Shown piece by piece: positions 1 through 7,201 of a DNA stretch of 11,053 nt. The notes beneath the pieces are model-generated. The model saw nothing but the letters and a program-made list of their open reading frames with translations. It was not told the DNA's origin and ran no database searches. The translations under genes were made by a program, and so were the position numbers. Where the stretch lies: NCBI GenBank assembly GCA_945866165.1, contig CAMBGO010000059.1, positions 1-11,053 of the forward strand, written 5' to 3'. Position 1 is the stretch's first letter; every line of letters begins with the position of its first letter. This stretch comes from Chitinophaga pinensis (GTDB taxonomy: Bacteria; Bacteroidota; Bacteroidia; Chitinophagales; Chitinophagaceae).

Positions 1-759
1 ATCAGCATCATCGGAACCAGAAGTCCAAGTTCATATGGTAAAGAACACACCGCTTCAATAATTGCTGCCTTGGCAGAGTATGCTCCGTTGGTTTTCAGTG
101 GACTTGCATATGGGATTGATACCATTGCCCATAGGGAATCATTGAAACATGAAATACCCACTGTTGCTGTATTTGGCCATGGTTTCAATTTCATCTATCC
201 CTATGAAAATAGGCAGTTGGCAGCTGAAATGATATCAAACGGGGGCTTGCTTACTGAATTTATGCACGATGTGAAACCAGACAAACAAAATTTTCCAAAG
301 CGAAATAGAATTGTTGCTGGCCTAGCAGATGCCGTTGTTGTGGTAGAAAGTGGTGACAAAGGTGGCAGTCTTATTACAGCGGATATTGCAAATAGCTATA
401 ATCGTGATGTATTGGCTTTGCCAGGAAGGGCAAGTGATTTGAAAAGTGCAGGTTGTAATCATTTGATAAAAAATAACAAGGCCAACTTGATTACATCAGG
501 AAATGACCTTGTTGAGTTTCTTAATTGGGTCACTAAGAAAACACCCAATAAAAAAAATCAACTTGAACTTTTTGTCGATTTAAATGATCACGAAAAATTA
601 ATATTTAACCAGATAAGTGAAATGGGTCCCATTTCAATTGATGAGGTGACAATTCGTGCGGGAATCAAGCCCAGTATGGCAGCTTCCATCATTTTTTCAC
701 TTGAAATGAAAAACCTGGTCGTTGCCCTGCCTGGGAAATGCTATAAAGCCCTCCATTGA
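1..759 (+). CDS. dprA: DNA processing protein DprA (5' end outside window)
   Basis: DprA binds incoming single-stranded DNA in the cytoplasm during natural transformation and loads RecA on it. The frame is open from base 1, so the gene enters from the left; 252 residues are visible, and with a usual family length near 370 I estimate that about a third is missing. The Rossmann-like DprA/Smf core is clear: GTRSPSSYG (residues 6-14 of the visible part), SGLAYGIDTIAH, the FGHGFNFIYP segment, then FPKRNRIVAGLADAVVVVES and GGSLITAD, all in the family order. The last 70 residues (from about ELFVDLNDHEKLI) fit the C-terminal winged-helix domain. The stop codon TGA (757-759) lies inside the promoter of guaB, which follows in the same direction. 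A TTG at 70 is not the start, because conserved DprA sequence precedes it. Confidence 0.96.
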   Translation: MSIIGTRSPSSYGKEHTASIIAALAEYAPLVFSGLAYGIDTIAHRESLKHEIPTVAVFGHGFNFIYPYENRQLAAEMISNGGLLTEFMHDVKPDKQNFPKRNRIVAGLADAVVVVESGDKGGSLITADIANSYNRDVLALPGRASDLKSAGCNHLIKNNKANLITSGNDLVEFLNWVTKKTPNKKNQLELFVDLNDHEKLIFNQISEMGPISIDEVTIRAGIKPSMAASIIFSLEMKNLVVALPGKCYKALH

Positions 760-785
760 ATTTTAAAAAAACATTAATATCTTCG
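756..785 (+). promoter_or_regulatory. guaB promoter, Bacteroidota type, overlapping the dprA stop
   Basis: A TTG at 756-758 (the -33 element) is followed after 19 bp by TATCTTCG at 778-785, which matches the Bacteroidota -7 consensus TAnnTTTG at seven of eight positions. Spacing and order fit the known consensus of this phylum. The -33 element shares bases with the dprA stop codon (757-759). Only three bases separate the -7 element from the guaB ATG at 789, so transcription should start at or within a few bases of the ATG. That implies a leaderless mRNA, in agreement with the absence of any purine-rich ribosome binding site. The start site itself is inferred. Confidence 0.65.
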
Positions 786-788
786 CAT

Positions 789-2270
789 ATGGCAACAAGA
801 AATCAACCCCAATTACCCAAATTTGTTGGCGAAGGTCTCACCTTTGATGATGTACTGCTAGTACCAGCATATTCAGACATTTTACCAAGGGAAGTAAATG
901 TAGCAACAAAACTTACTAAAGACATAACATTGAATATTCCATTGCTCTCCTCTGCAATGGATACGGTAACAGAAGCTACCCTTGCCATTGCCCTCGCTAG
1001 GGAAGGGGGTATTGGTATTTTGCACAAAAACATGAGCATCGAAAGTCAAGTTGAAGAAGTTCGTCGTGTTAAACGCAGTGAAAGTGGATTGATCATTGAT
1101 CCAATTACGCTTAAGGTAGATGCGATTATTTCTGATGCCTTGAAACTTATGAAGGAAAATAAAATTGGCGGCATTCCAATTGTTGATGCAAACAACAAGC
1201 TTGTAGGAATATTGACTAATAGAGATCTTCGTTTTGAAACAAACAAGAAAAAGAAGGTGAGTGAAGTAATGACAAGTGAAAACCTCATCACTGCACCTGA
1301 AGGAACTGATTTGAGAAAAGCAGAAAAAATTCTTCAGAATTATAAAATCGAAAAATTACCTGTTGTTGGACGAAATGGGAAATTGATAGGGCTCATAACA
1401 TACCGTGATATTCTGCAATTGCAAAGTTGTCCCAATGCCGTTAAAGATGATTTCGGTAGGTTAAGAGTAGGGGCAGCATTGGGCATTACAAAAGACCTGT
1501 TAGATAGAACCGCGGCTTTACAACAGATTGGTGTTGACATAGTTTGTTTGGACAGTGCACATGGTCATTCTAAAGGGGTACTAGACTCATTGAAAATCCT
1601 AAGAAAGAATTTTAAGAAGTTAAATATCATTGCAGGCAATGTTGCAACAGCAGCAGGTGCGAAGGCTCTTGCGGCGGCAGGAGCTGATTGTGTTAAGGTT
1701 GGTATTGGTCCGGGATCAATCTGTACTACACGTATCGTTGCCGGCGCAGGGATTCCGCAGATAACAGCTATTTTGGAAGCGTCGTCTGCATTGAAATCAA
1801 TGAATATCCCAATCATAGCAGATGGCGGTATTCGCTATACCGGTGATTTTGTTAAGGCAATTGCTGCAGGTGCATCAGCAGTGATGATGGGAAGTATGTT
1901 CGCAGGCGTTGAGGAAAGTCCAGGTGAAACAATTATTTACGAAGGAAGAAAGTTCAAACAATACCGTGGAATGGGTTCAATTGGTGCTATGCAACAAGGA
2001 AGCAGTGATCGTTATTTCCAAGACGTGGAAGAAGGCATAAAAAAACTTGTTCCTGAAGGCATCGAGGGAAGGGTTCCTTATAAGGGAAGCCTAAGCGAAG
2101 TGATTACCCAATATGCCGGTGGCTTAAGGGCTGGAATGGGTTATTGCGGTGCAAAAAGTATTAGTGAATTGCAACAAGCTCAATTCATTAAAATAACTGC
2201 TGCTGGTATGAAAGAAAGCCATGCCCATGATGTTGCGATTACCAAAGAGTCACCAAACTATAGCCGTTAA
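789..2270 (+). CDS. guaB: Inosine-5'-monophosphate dehydrogenase
   Basis: This cytoplasmic enzyme oxidises IMP to XMP with NAD+, the first committed step of GMP synthesis. The 493-residue product has the normal family length. It opens with GLTFDDVLLVPAYSDILPREV (residues 16-36). Two CBS domains follow at about 105-160 and 167-215, inserted in the TIM barrel and ending near DILQLQSCPNA. The active-site loop GIGPGSICTTR carries the catalytic Cys312. The mobile flap spans about 397-432, with GRVPYKG holding Arg428 and Tyr430, equivalents of the residues that activate water. The start at ATG 789 gives the usual short leader before GLTFDDV; an in-frame TTG at 756 would add 11 unconserved residues and lies inside the promoter. 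No Shine-Dalgarno sequence is present. The next gene begins 9 bases after the stop, so the two are probably co-transcribed. Confidence 0.97.
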   Translation: MATRNQPQLPKFVGEGLTFDDVLLVPAYSDILPREVNVATKLTKDITLNIPLLSSAMDTVTEATLAIALAREGGIGILHKNMSIESQVEEVRRVKRSESGLIIDPITLKVDAIISDALKLMKENKIGGIPIVDANNKLVGILTNRDLRFETNKKKKVSEVMTSENLITAPEGTDLRKAEKILQNYKIEKLPVVGRNGKLIGLITYRDILQLQSCPNAVKDDFGRLRVGAALGITKDLLDRTAALQQIGVDIVCLDSAHGHSKGVLDSLKILRKNFKKLNIIAGNVATAAGAKALAAAGADCVKVGIGPGSICTTRIVAGAGIPQITAILEASSALKSMNIPIIADGGIRYTGDFVKAIAAGASAVMMGSMFAGVEESPGETIIYEGRKFKQYRGMGSIGAMQQGSSDRYFQDVEEGIKKLVPEGIEGRVPYKGSLSEVITQYAGGLRAGMGYCGAKSISELQQAQFIKITAAGMKESHAHDVAITKESPNYSR

Positions 2271-2279
2271 ACAATCTCC

Positions 2280-3452
2280 ATGAAATGGCTGAAGTATAGC
2301 ATCATTTTATTTTTGTTCTTAAACACAGCCTCGCTGAAGTCTCAGGATAGCTGTGGATTGAGAATTAGCCTTCTTACCTGTTCGCCTGGTGCTGAACTCT
2401 ATTCTGTTTTTGGTCATAACGCCCTGCGAGTAGTTGATTCAGTAGCAGGTACTGATATCGTTTACAATTACGGAACATTTGACTTTGATGACCCCCATTT
2501 TTATACAAAATTTGTTCGGGGTAAACTGATGTATTTTTTAAGTCAGCAAAGCTTCCAAAATTTTAAATATGAGTATGAATATTTCAAAAGGGGAATAATT
2601 GAACAGGTCCTCTCTTTTGATTGCACTGAAAAAAAGGCAATCCAAGCAAGGCTATTTGATAATATGCAGGAACAGAAACGCTATTATAAATACGATTTCC
2701 TTAAAGATAATTGTACAACCCGTTTGCGTGATATTATTTTCAATTCAGCTTCATTGAAAAAAGACAGCCTCCGGTTGTCATATTCAATTTCATCATCTTA
2801 CCGTGATTATTTGCATGCTTATCTTGATCGCGCAAAAATGCCATGGACAACACTTGGCATTGATTTGCTCTTAGGTTTTGGCGCCGATATCAAAATGAGT
2901 TTGTATCAGTCTATGTTCTTACCTGATTATCTGCAGAAGGAAGTAGGCCAAACTAACATTGGGAACAAAAAATTAGTTTCAATAGAGAATGTTCTTGTTG
3001 AAGACCTTCAGCCTTCACCAAAGTCATTACCACTTTTCGGTCTGCCAATGTTTATTTTTTCTATTTTATCTGCAATTATTATCTTTTTGGGATATTCTCA
3101 AAAAGATTCTTTTAAGTTCTATCAACGGGGTTTCGAAAGAGTGTTATTTTTGATCATCGGTTTATTGGGGATGCTACTTGTCTTTACTTGGTTTGGAACT
3201 GATCACCAAAGTTTTAGTTATAATCTTAATATTTTATGGGCATTTCCCTTAAATATCATTTTATTAAGTCGAATGGGGAAAGACAGCAGTGTAATAAAAA
3301 AGTTACTAAAAGGTTACAGTATATGTGCACTGGCAGTTCTTTTTGTTTCCTTTATTTTTCCGGGCTCAATCAATGTTGCCTTATTACCTTTGATAGCAGT
3401 TCTTAGCTATCAATCTTGGTTGCTGTCAAAAAAAATGACAAAAATTAATTAA
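2280..3452 (+). CDS. Lnb-like (DUF4105) lipoprotein N-acyltransferase candidate
   Basis: A 390-residue membrane protein. Residues 1-21 form a signal peptide or first membrane anchor, ending near SLKSQ. A periplasmic domain of about 230 residues follows, with the hallmarks of the DUF4105 family: YSVFGHNALRV (His46) and YDFLKDNCTTRLRDI (Cys145). The C-terminal third is hydrophobic, with about five membrane helices at roughly 254-275, 287-306, 313-331 and two more in 345-383. From what I recall, a Bacteroides protein of this architecture, Lnb, adds the third acyl chain to the N-terminal cysteine of outer-membrane lipoproteins in bacteria lacking Lnt, and the conserved His and Cys suit thiol-based acyl transfer. 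The family is clear; the activity of this member is inferred. The ATG lies 9 bases after guaB with no ribosome binding site, suggesting co-transcription. Other DUF4105 proteins may have different roles. Confidence 0.75.
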   Translation: MKWLKYSIILFLFLNTASLKSQDSCGLRISLLTCSPGAELYSVFGHNALRVVDSVAGTDIVYNYGTFDFDDPHFYTKFVRGKLMYFLSQQSFQNFKYEYEYFKRGIIEQVLSFDCTEKKAIQARLFDNMQEQKRYYKYDFLKDNCTTRLRDIIFNSASLKKDSLRLSYSISSSYRDYLHAYLDRAKMPWTTLGIDLLLGFGADIKMSLYQSMFLPDYLQKEVGQTNIGNKKLVSIENVLVEDLQPSPKSLPLFGLPMFIFSILSAIIIFLGYSQKDSFKFYQRGFERVLFLIIGLLGMLLVFTWFGTDHQSFSYNLNILWAFPLNIILLSRMGKDSSVIKKLLKGYSICALAVLFVSFIFPGSINVALLPLIAVLSYQSWLLSKKMTKIN

Positions 3453-3510
3453 TAGTTGAATTTAATTTTTTTGAATATAAGTTGTAATGTAAATCCAACT
3501 GCAATAGTTT

Positions 3511-3533
3511 AATTTTAAAATAGTTTTAAAATT
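3511..3533. repeat. A+T-only perfect inverted repeat before the sorting-domain gene
   Basis: AATTTTAAAA (3511-3520) and TTTTAAAATT (3524-3533) are exact reverse complements separated by TAG. The repeat lies in the 91-bp gap between the Lnb-like gene and the secreted protein gene, ending 10 bases before the TTG start. It might be a weak transcription terminator, an operator or chance in very A+T-rich DNA. A poor promoter match (CTG, 19 bp, TAGTTTTA at 3521-3528) overlaps its right half. I see no strong promoter elsewhere in the gap. Confidence 0.4.
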
Positions 3534-3543
3534 CAATTTTAGT

Positions 3544-6162
3544 TTGAAAAAATACCTACTTCTTATATTATTTATTCTTTTTACTGCTCCGCTATTTGCC
3601 AATCATATTGCAGGTGGTGAGATGACATATATATATGTTGGACCGGGAAGTACACCCAATACTGGAAAATATAAGATCACGATGAGGCTTTACAGGGATT
3701 GTGATTCAGACCTTGATTCAATGGCTGCCCCTTTGTTTTCTACTGAATTTGTTACAATTTATAATGTAGACAACAAGAATACCTTTTTAAGCTTAGAGTT
3801 GAAACGAGATCGAATTGATATTGTATCTCTACGAAAACCAGATCCCTGTATAGCAGCCCCGCCAAAAGTTTGCTATCAGGTTGGTATCTATGTTTCTGAA
3901 ATTGTGGAGCTTCCCTTTACTACTGGTGGATATACAATTGCATATCAACAATGTTGTAGGATAAAAAATATTTTTAATCTAATTCGGTCAGAGGATTATG
4001 GAGTAACATACACAACTAATATTCCAGGAACGAAGGATGTATTAAATGGACCAGTCAATAACACCCCGGTTTTCAAAACAAGCGATACCATTGTAGTGTG
4101 TGCTAATAATTTTTTTCGTTATGATTTTGGTGCTATAGATTCTGACAACGATAAATTAGAATACGAATTTGTGGACGCATATCTTGGTGCAGGAAGGGGA
4201 CAGGGGCAGACAAGGCCAGCAATTTCATCTCCTCCGCCATATGCTTCACTGATTTATAATTTTGGATTTTCTGGAGAAACTCCACTAGGAAATGGGGTAT
4301 CAATAAATAGAAACACGGGTTTAATTACCGGCATTGCACCCATCCAAGGGATTTATGTTATTTCTGTTGGCGTCATTGAAAGAAGAAATGGAAAAATAAT
4401 AAACATACATAGAAAAGACCTGCATTTGAAAATTGGTGACTGCTCAGTTGCAAAGGCCAATCTTAATCCAACGTTTTTAACATGCAATGGATTTGATTTG
4501 AAATTCATCAACTTATCTACTAGCCCACTGATCAAAACGTATGACTGGGATTTTGGAATATCAAATACAACTACTGATGTTTCAAAAGACCCCTCACCAA
4601 CTTACACCTTTCCAGCTGCAGGCAACTATAATGTTCGTTTGATAACCAATAAAAATGATGCCTGTTCTGATACTGGATACACTATTGCAAAAGTGTTTCC
4701 TGGTTTTGTTGTGAATTTTGATGTGCAGCAATCCTGTATCGGCATTCCCTATAATTTTATTGATGCCTCTACCACAATTTATGGTACAATAAATAGATGG
4801 AAGTGGGACTTTGGTAACCTCAGTGCTTCAAATGATACAGCTACTAGTAACAATGCTAATTATATTTACAGCAACAAAGGAAGTTACAATGTTTCACTTA
4901 TTGTTGGAAACAGCCTAGGTTGTGAAGATACCATTTCAAGTGCTGTTATTGTTGATGATAAACCATTCTTAAAGGTTCCAGCCGATACATTACTTTGTTA
5001 TTTGGATAATATGCAATTGAATGCACAGGGAACCGGAACCTTTTTCTGGACACCCAACTTGAATATCTCAAATCAAAATATCCGTAATCCAATAGTGAAG
5101 CCAGGAATAGATACCCGTTATACTGTTAAACTCACCCAAGCGCCGGGATGTGAAAATACTGCTTCAGTATTGGTAAAAATAATTACCACTGTGTCATTGA
5201 AAGTTGGTCCGGATACTTCTATTTGTTTAGGCGATAGTCTAAAATTAAGTACCGTTTCTGACGGTTTAAAATTCAAATGGACTCCTGCTATTGATATTTC
5301 AAATCCAACTGTAAAAATACCCGTTGTTAAACCTAAAACTAATACAACCTACTCAGTTATAGCATCTATTGGAAGCTGTACAGCAACAGATGCAATTAGC
5401 GTAAGACCTATTCCGTATCCCACTGCTAATGCTGGTATTGATACAGTTATTTGTATAGAAAGTAAGCTGCAACTTAATGCTTCTGGCGGCAATCGTTATC
5501 TGTGGAGTCCTGCTAATTTTTTAAATAACCCAGTTCTTCCTAATCCATTAGCAAGCCCAACTTCTACAACTAATTTTATTGTTGCTGTATATGACAATAA
5601 GGGGTGTTCAAAACCTTCATTTGATAGTGTTCTAGTGAATGTAATTCCCCCCGTGAAAGCTTTTGCTGGAAATGATACGGTGGTTGTTATTGGTCAACCT
5701 CTTCAATTGTCTGCATCAGGTGGGGTTTCATACCAGTGGCTTCCAACAAGCTATTTAAATAATCCAGGAATTTTTAATCCTGTTGCTTCATTGAATGATA
5801 ATATAAAGTATATCGTTAAGGTGATAACCAAGGAAGGTTGTTTTTCTTCTGATGATATTAATATCAAGGTTTATAAAACCGCTCCACAAATTTTTGTTCC
5901 AACTGCCTTTACACCTAATGGTGATGGCTTGAATGACATACTTGCTCCAATTCCAGTCGGAATTGAAAAATTTAATTATTTTAAATTATACAACCGTTAT
6001 GGTGAACTCGTTTTTTCTACTACTGAAGTAGGAAAGGGCTGGAATGGAATATTCAAGGGAAAAGCCCAAGGCAATGAATCTTTTGTTTGGCATGTAAAGG
6101 GTGTTGATTATCTTGGAAGGGAATATTTCAAAAAAGGCCAGACAAGCTTGGTCAGACGCTAG
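3544..6162 (+). CDS. Secreted PKD-domain protein with type B T9SS sorting domain
   Basis: An 872-residue protein exported by Sec and then sent across the outer membrane by the type IX secretion system, probably to be attached to or released from the cell surface. Residues 1-19 form a signal peptide cut near FANHIAGG; NHIAGGEMTYIYVGPG is a start I associate with Bacteroidota surface proteins. PKD domains lie at about 311-390 (DWDF at 334-337) and 394-470 (KWDF at 420-423). Four tandem domains begin near 479, 553, 629 and 707, each with a pattern like DTxxC, LxLxxSGGxxYxWxP, NP and TxYxVxV. Residues about 780-872 are the type B C-terminal sorting domain (gliding motility-associated type), with FTPNGDGLND at 789-798 and LYNRYGELVF. 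No ATG gives the signal peptide: the frame is closed by TAG at 3505, and TTG 3544 is the only suitable start. The natural ligand is unknown; adhesin or matrix protein are possible. Confidence 0.9.
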   Translation: MKKYLLLILFILFTAPLFANHIAGGEMTYIYVGPGSTPNTGKYKITMRLYRDCDSDLDSMAAPLFSTEFVTIYNVDNKNTFLSLELKRDRIDIVSLRKPDPCIAAPPKVCYQVGIYVSEIVELPFTTGGYTIAYQQCCRIKNIFNLIRSEDYGVTYTTNIPGTKDVLNGPVNNTPVFKTSDTIVVCANNFFRYDFGAIDSDNDKLEYEFVDAYLGAGRGQGQTRPAISSPPPYASLIYNFGFSGETPLGNGVSINRNTGLITGIAPIQGIYVISVGVIERRNGKIINIHRKDLHLKIGDCSVAKANLNPTFLTCNGFDLKFINLSTSPLIKTYDWDFGISNTTTDVSKDPSPTYTFPAAGNYNVRLITNKNDACSDTGYTIAKVFPGFVVNFDVQQSCIGIPYNFIDASTTIYGTINRWKWDFGNLSASNDTATSNNANYIYSNKGSYNVSLIVGNSLGCEDTISSAVIVDDKPFLKVPADTLLCYLDNMQLNAQGTGTFFWTPNLNISNQNIRNPIVKPGIDTRYTVKLTQAPGCENTASVLVKIITTVSLKVGPDTSICLGDSLKLSTVSDGLKFKWTPAIDISNPTVKIPVVKPKTNTTYSVIASIGSCTATDAISVRPIPYPTANAGIDTVICIESKLQLNASGGNRYLWSPANFLNNPVLPNPLASPTSTTNFIVAVYDNKGCSKPSFDSVLVNVIPPVKAFAGNDTVVVIGQPLQLSASGGVSYQWLPTSYLNNPGIFNPVASLNDNIKYIVKVITKEGCFSSDDINIKVYKTAPQIFVPTAFTPNGDGLNDILAPIPVGIEKFNYFKLYNRYGELVFSTTEVGKGWNGIFKGKAQGNESFVWHVKGVDYLGREYFKKGQTSLVRR

Positions 6163-6169
6163 CTTTTTT
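6144..6169 (+). terminator. Weak possible terminator after the sorting-domain gene
   Basis: AAGCT (6144-6148) and AGCTT (6161-6165) can form a short five-pair stem across the stop codon, running into a six-base T tract at 6164-6169. The stem is short with a 12-base loop, so this is a weak case. No better terminator is visible in the following 150 bases. Confidence 0.25.
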
Positions 6170-6326
6170 ATTTGTCATATTTAAAATTCATTTCATCCGT
6201 CATTTTATTAATTTTACCTCATTGTGCTATTAAGATGCTAAAAAACCACCATCTTTTGCAACTTTAGAATATTTTAATAAATCATAACAGTCTAACATGT
6301 TTAGTATAATCAAGTTAAACAAGACT

Positions 6327-6397
6327 CCCCGCCTGGACAGGCGGGGTGGCACCGAAGAGGTGAGCGTAGCGATCCGACATCGGTGTCGGGGCGGTGG
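6327..6397. repeat. G+C-rich structured intergenic repeat element
   Basis: By hand count 51 of 71 bases are G or C, in strong contrast with the A+T-rich DNA on both sides. It begins with a perfect 8-bp hairpin, CCCCGCCT (6327-6334), loop GGAC, AGGCGGGG (6339-6346). A second stem can form either between GGCACCGA (6348-6355) and TCGGTGTC (6380-6387, one G-U pair), or locally as CCGACA (6374-6379), loop TCGG, TGTCGG (6384-6389); the two exclude each other. The end (GGGGCGGTGG) partly repeats GGCGGGGTGG. I recall similar dispersed intergenic elements in Bacteroidota genomes, but only one copy is here. The preceding 160 bases (6163-6326) are A+T-rich and show nothing else I can support. Confidence 0.6.
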
Positions 6398-6413
6398 ATT
6401 TTAATTGTTTTAA

Positions 6414-6441
6414 ATTCTTACATCTTGCATCTCACATCTCA
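6414..6441. repeat. Short tandem 7-bp repeats upstream of the dehydrogenase
   Basis: Three units of seven bases stand in a row: CATCTTG (6421-6427), CATCTCA (6428-6434) and CATCTCA (6435-6441). The seven bases before them, ATTCTTA, resemble a decayed fourth unit. The array ends 10 bases before the ATG at 6452, so it would lie in the 5' leader or core promoter. CATCTTG also begins the right half of the heptamer array after the same gene, at 7265. No consensus Bacteroidota promoter is visible here. Confidence 0.55.
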
Positions 6442-6451
6442 ATTACACAAC

Positions 6452-7201
6452 ATGAAAAAAATCCTCATAACAGGAGCTAGCTCTGGATTTGGTAAAGCTA
6501 TTGCAGAAAAATTTGCATCATCAGGACATGAAATTATTATTACTGGCAGAAGAGAAAATTTATTGAATAAACTCAAAGAAGAACTTGTTGCTAAATATGA
6601 AGCGCCTGTTACAGTATTGGTTTTTGATGTTCAAAATAAAAAAAAGGTATTTGAACTATTACAGGATAATCCTATTCTAGAGAACCTTGACATCCTTGTT
6701 AACAATGCAGGACTAGCTCTAGGCAGGGATTTGTTTGATGAGGCTAGCTTGGATGATTGGGAAACGATGATTGATACGAATGTAAAGGGTTTATTATACG
6801 TTACAAAGGCAGTCTTGTCTACTTTAATCAAGAAAGGGGGCGGCCACATCATTAACATTGGCTCCACCGCGGGTAAAGAAGTTTATGAACGTGGCAATGT
6901 CTATTGTGCAACGAAAATGTCTGTTGAAGCCTTGAGTCAAGCAATGCGGATTGACTTGCTTCGTCATAAAATCAAGGTAACTGTTATACATCCTGGAGCA
7001 GCAGATACAGAGTTTTCTACTGTTCGATTTAAGGGGGATAAGAAAAAGGCCGATACTGTTTATGAAGGCTATACACCTCTTTATGGAACTGATATAGCAG
7101 ACACTGTACATTATTGTACCGATCTTCCTGCACATGTTTGTATTAATAGTGTTGTAATGACATGCGTGGCACAGGCAAATTCGTTTTATTTATTTAAATA
7201 G
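6452..7201 (+). CDS. YdfG-like NADP-dependent short-chain dehydrogenase
   Basis: A 249-residue cytoplasmic oxidoreductase of the classical SDR family. The cofactor motif TGASSGFG is at residues 7-14, with TGRR at the end of the second strand, which suits NADP(H). NNAG is at 84-87. The catalytic set is Ser138 (in IINIGSTAG), Tyr151 and Lys155 (YCATK). Several stretches, including NNAGLAL, DWETMIDTN, HIINIGSTAG, FSxVRFKGD and LPAHVxIN, closely follow E. coli YdfG as I remember it; that enzyme oxidises L-allo-threonine, serine and 3-hydroxy acids at C3. Length agrees too (248 in YdfG). The exact substrate is inferred. ATG 6452 puts the glycine motif at the normal distance; an upstream in-frame start at 6383 would be within the G+C-rich repeat. 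No Shine-Dalgarno is present. The gene stands alone, flanked by repeats and convergent with sprA. Confidence 0.92.
   Translation: MKKILITGASSGFGKAIAEKFASSGHEIIITGRRENLLNKLKEELVAKYEAPVTVLVFDVQNKKKVFELLQDNPILENLDILVNNAGLALGRDLFDEASLDDWETMIDTNVKGLLYVTKAVLSTLIKKGGGHIINIGSTAGKEVYERGNVYCATKMSVEALSQAMRIDLLRHKIKVTVIHPGAADTEFSTVRFKGDKKKADTVYEGYTPLYGTDIADTVHYCTDLPAHVCINSVVMTCVAQANSFYLFK

Noticed and set aside
756..788. N-terminal extension of IMP dehydrogenase from TTG 756
   Set aside because: The extra 11 residues are unconserved and the DNA is better explained as the promoter; ATG 789 gives a normal family N-terminus.
6232..6255. Hairpin AAGATG / CATCTT in the gap after the sorting-domain gene
   Set aside because: Only six pairs with a 12-base loop and a two-T tail in A+T-rich DNA; easily due to chance.
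6327..6346. Rho-independent terminator formed by the 8-bp G+C stem
   Set aside because: The stem is strong but is followed on the + strand by TGGCACC, not by a T tract. On the - strand a weak T-rich tail exists, but no gene on that strand ends there.
6383..6451. N-terminal extension of the dehydrogenase
   Set aside because: It would translate the end of the G+C-rich repeat and the heptamers; SDR proteins of this type begin a few residues before the TGxxxGxG motif, as from ATG 6452.
6824..7135. 103-residue reading frame on the - strand
   Set aside because: It lies wholly inside the dehydrogenase gene, whose SDR motifs leave no doubt about the coding strand, and it has no recognisable domain.
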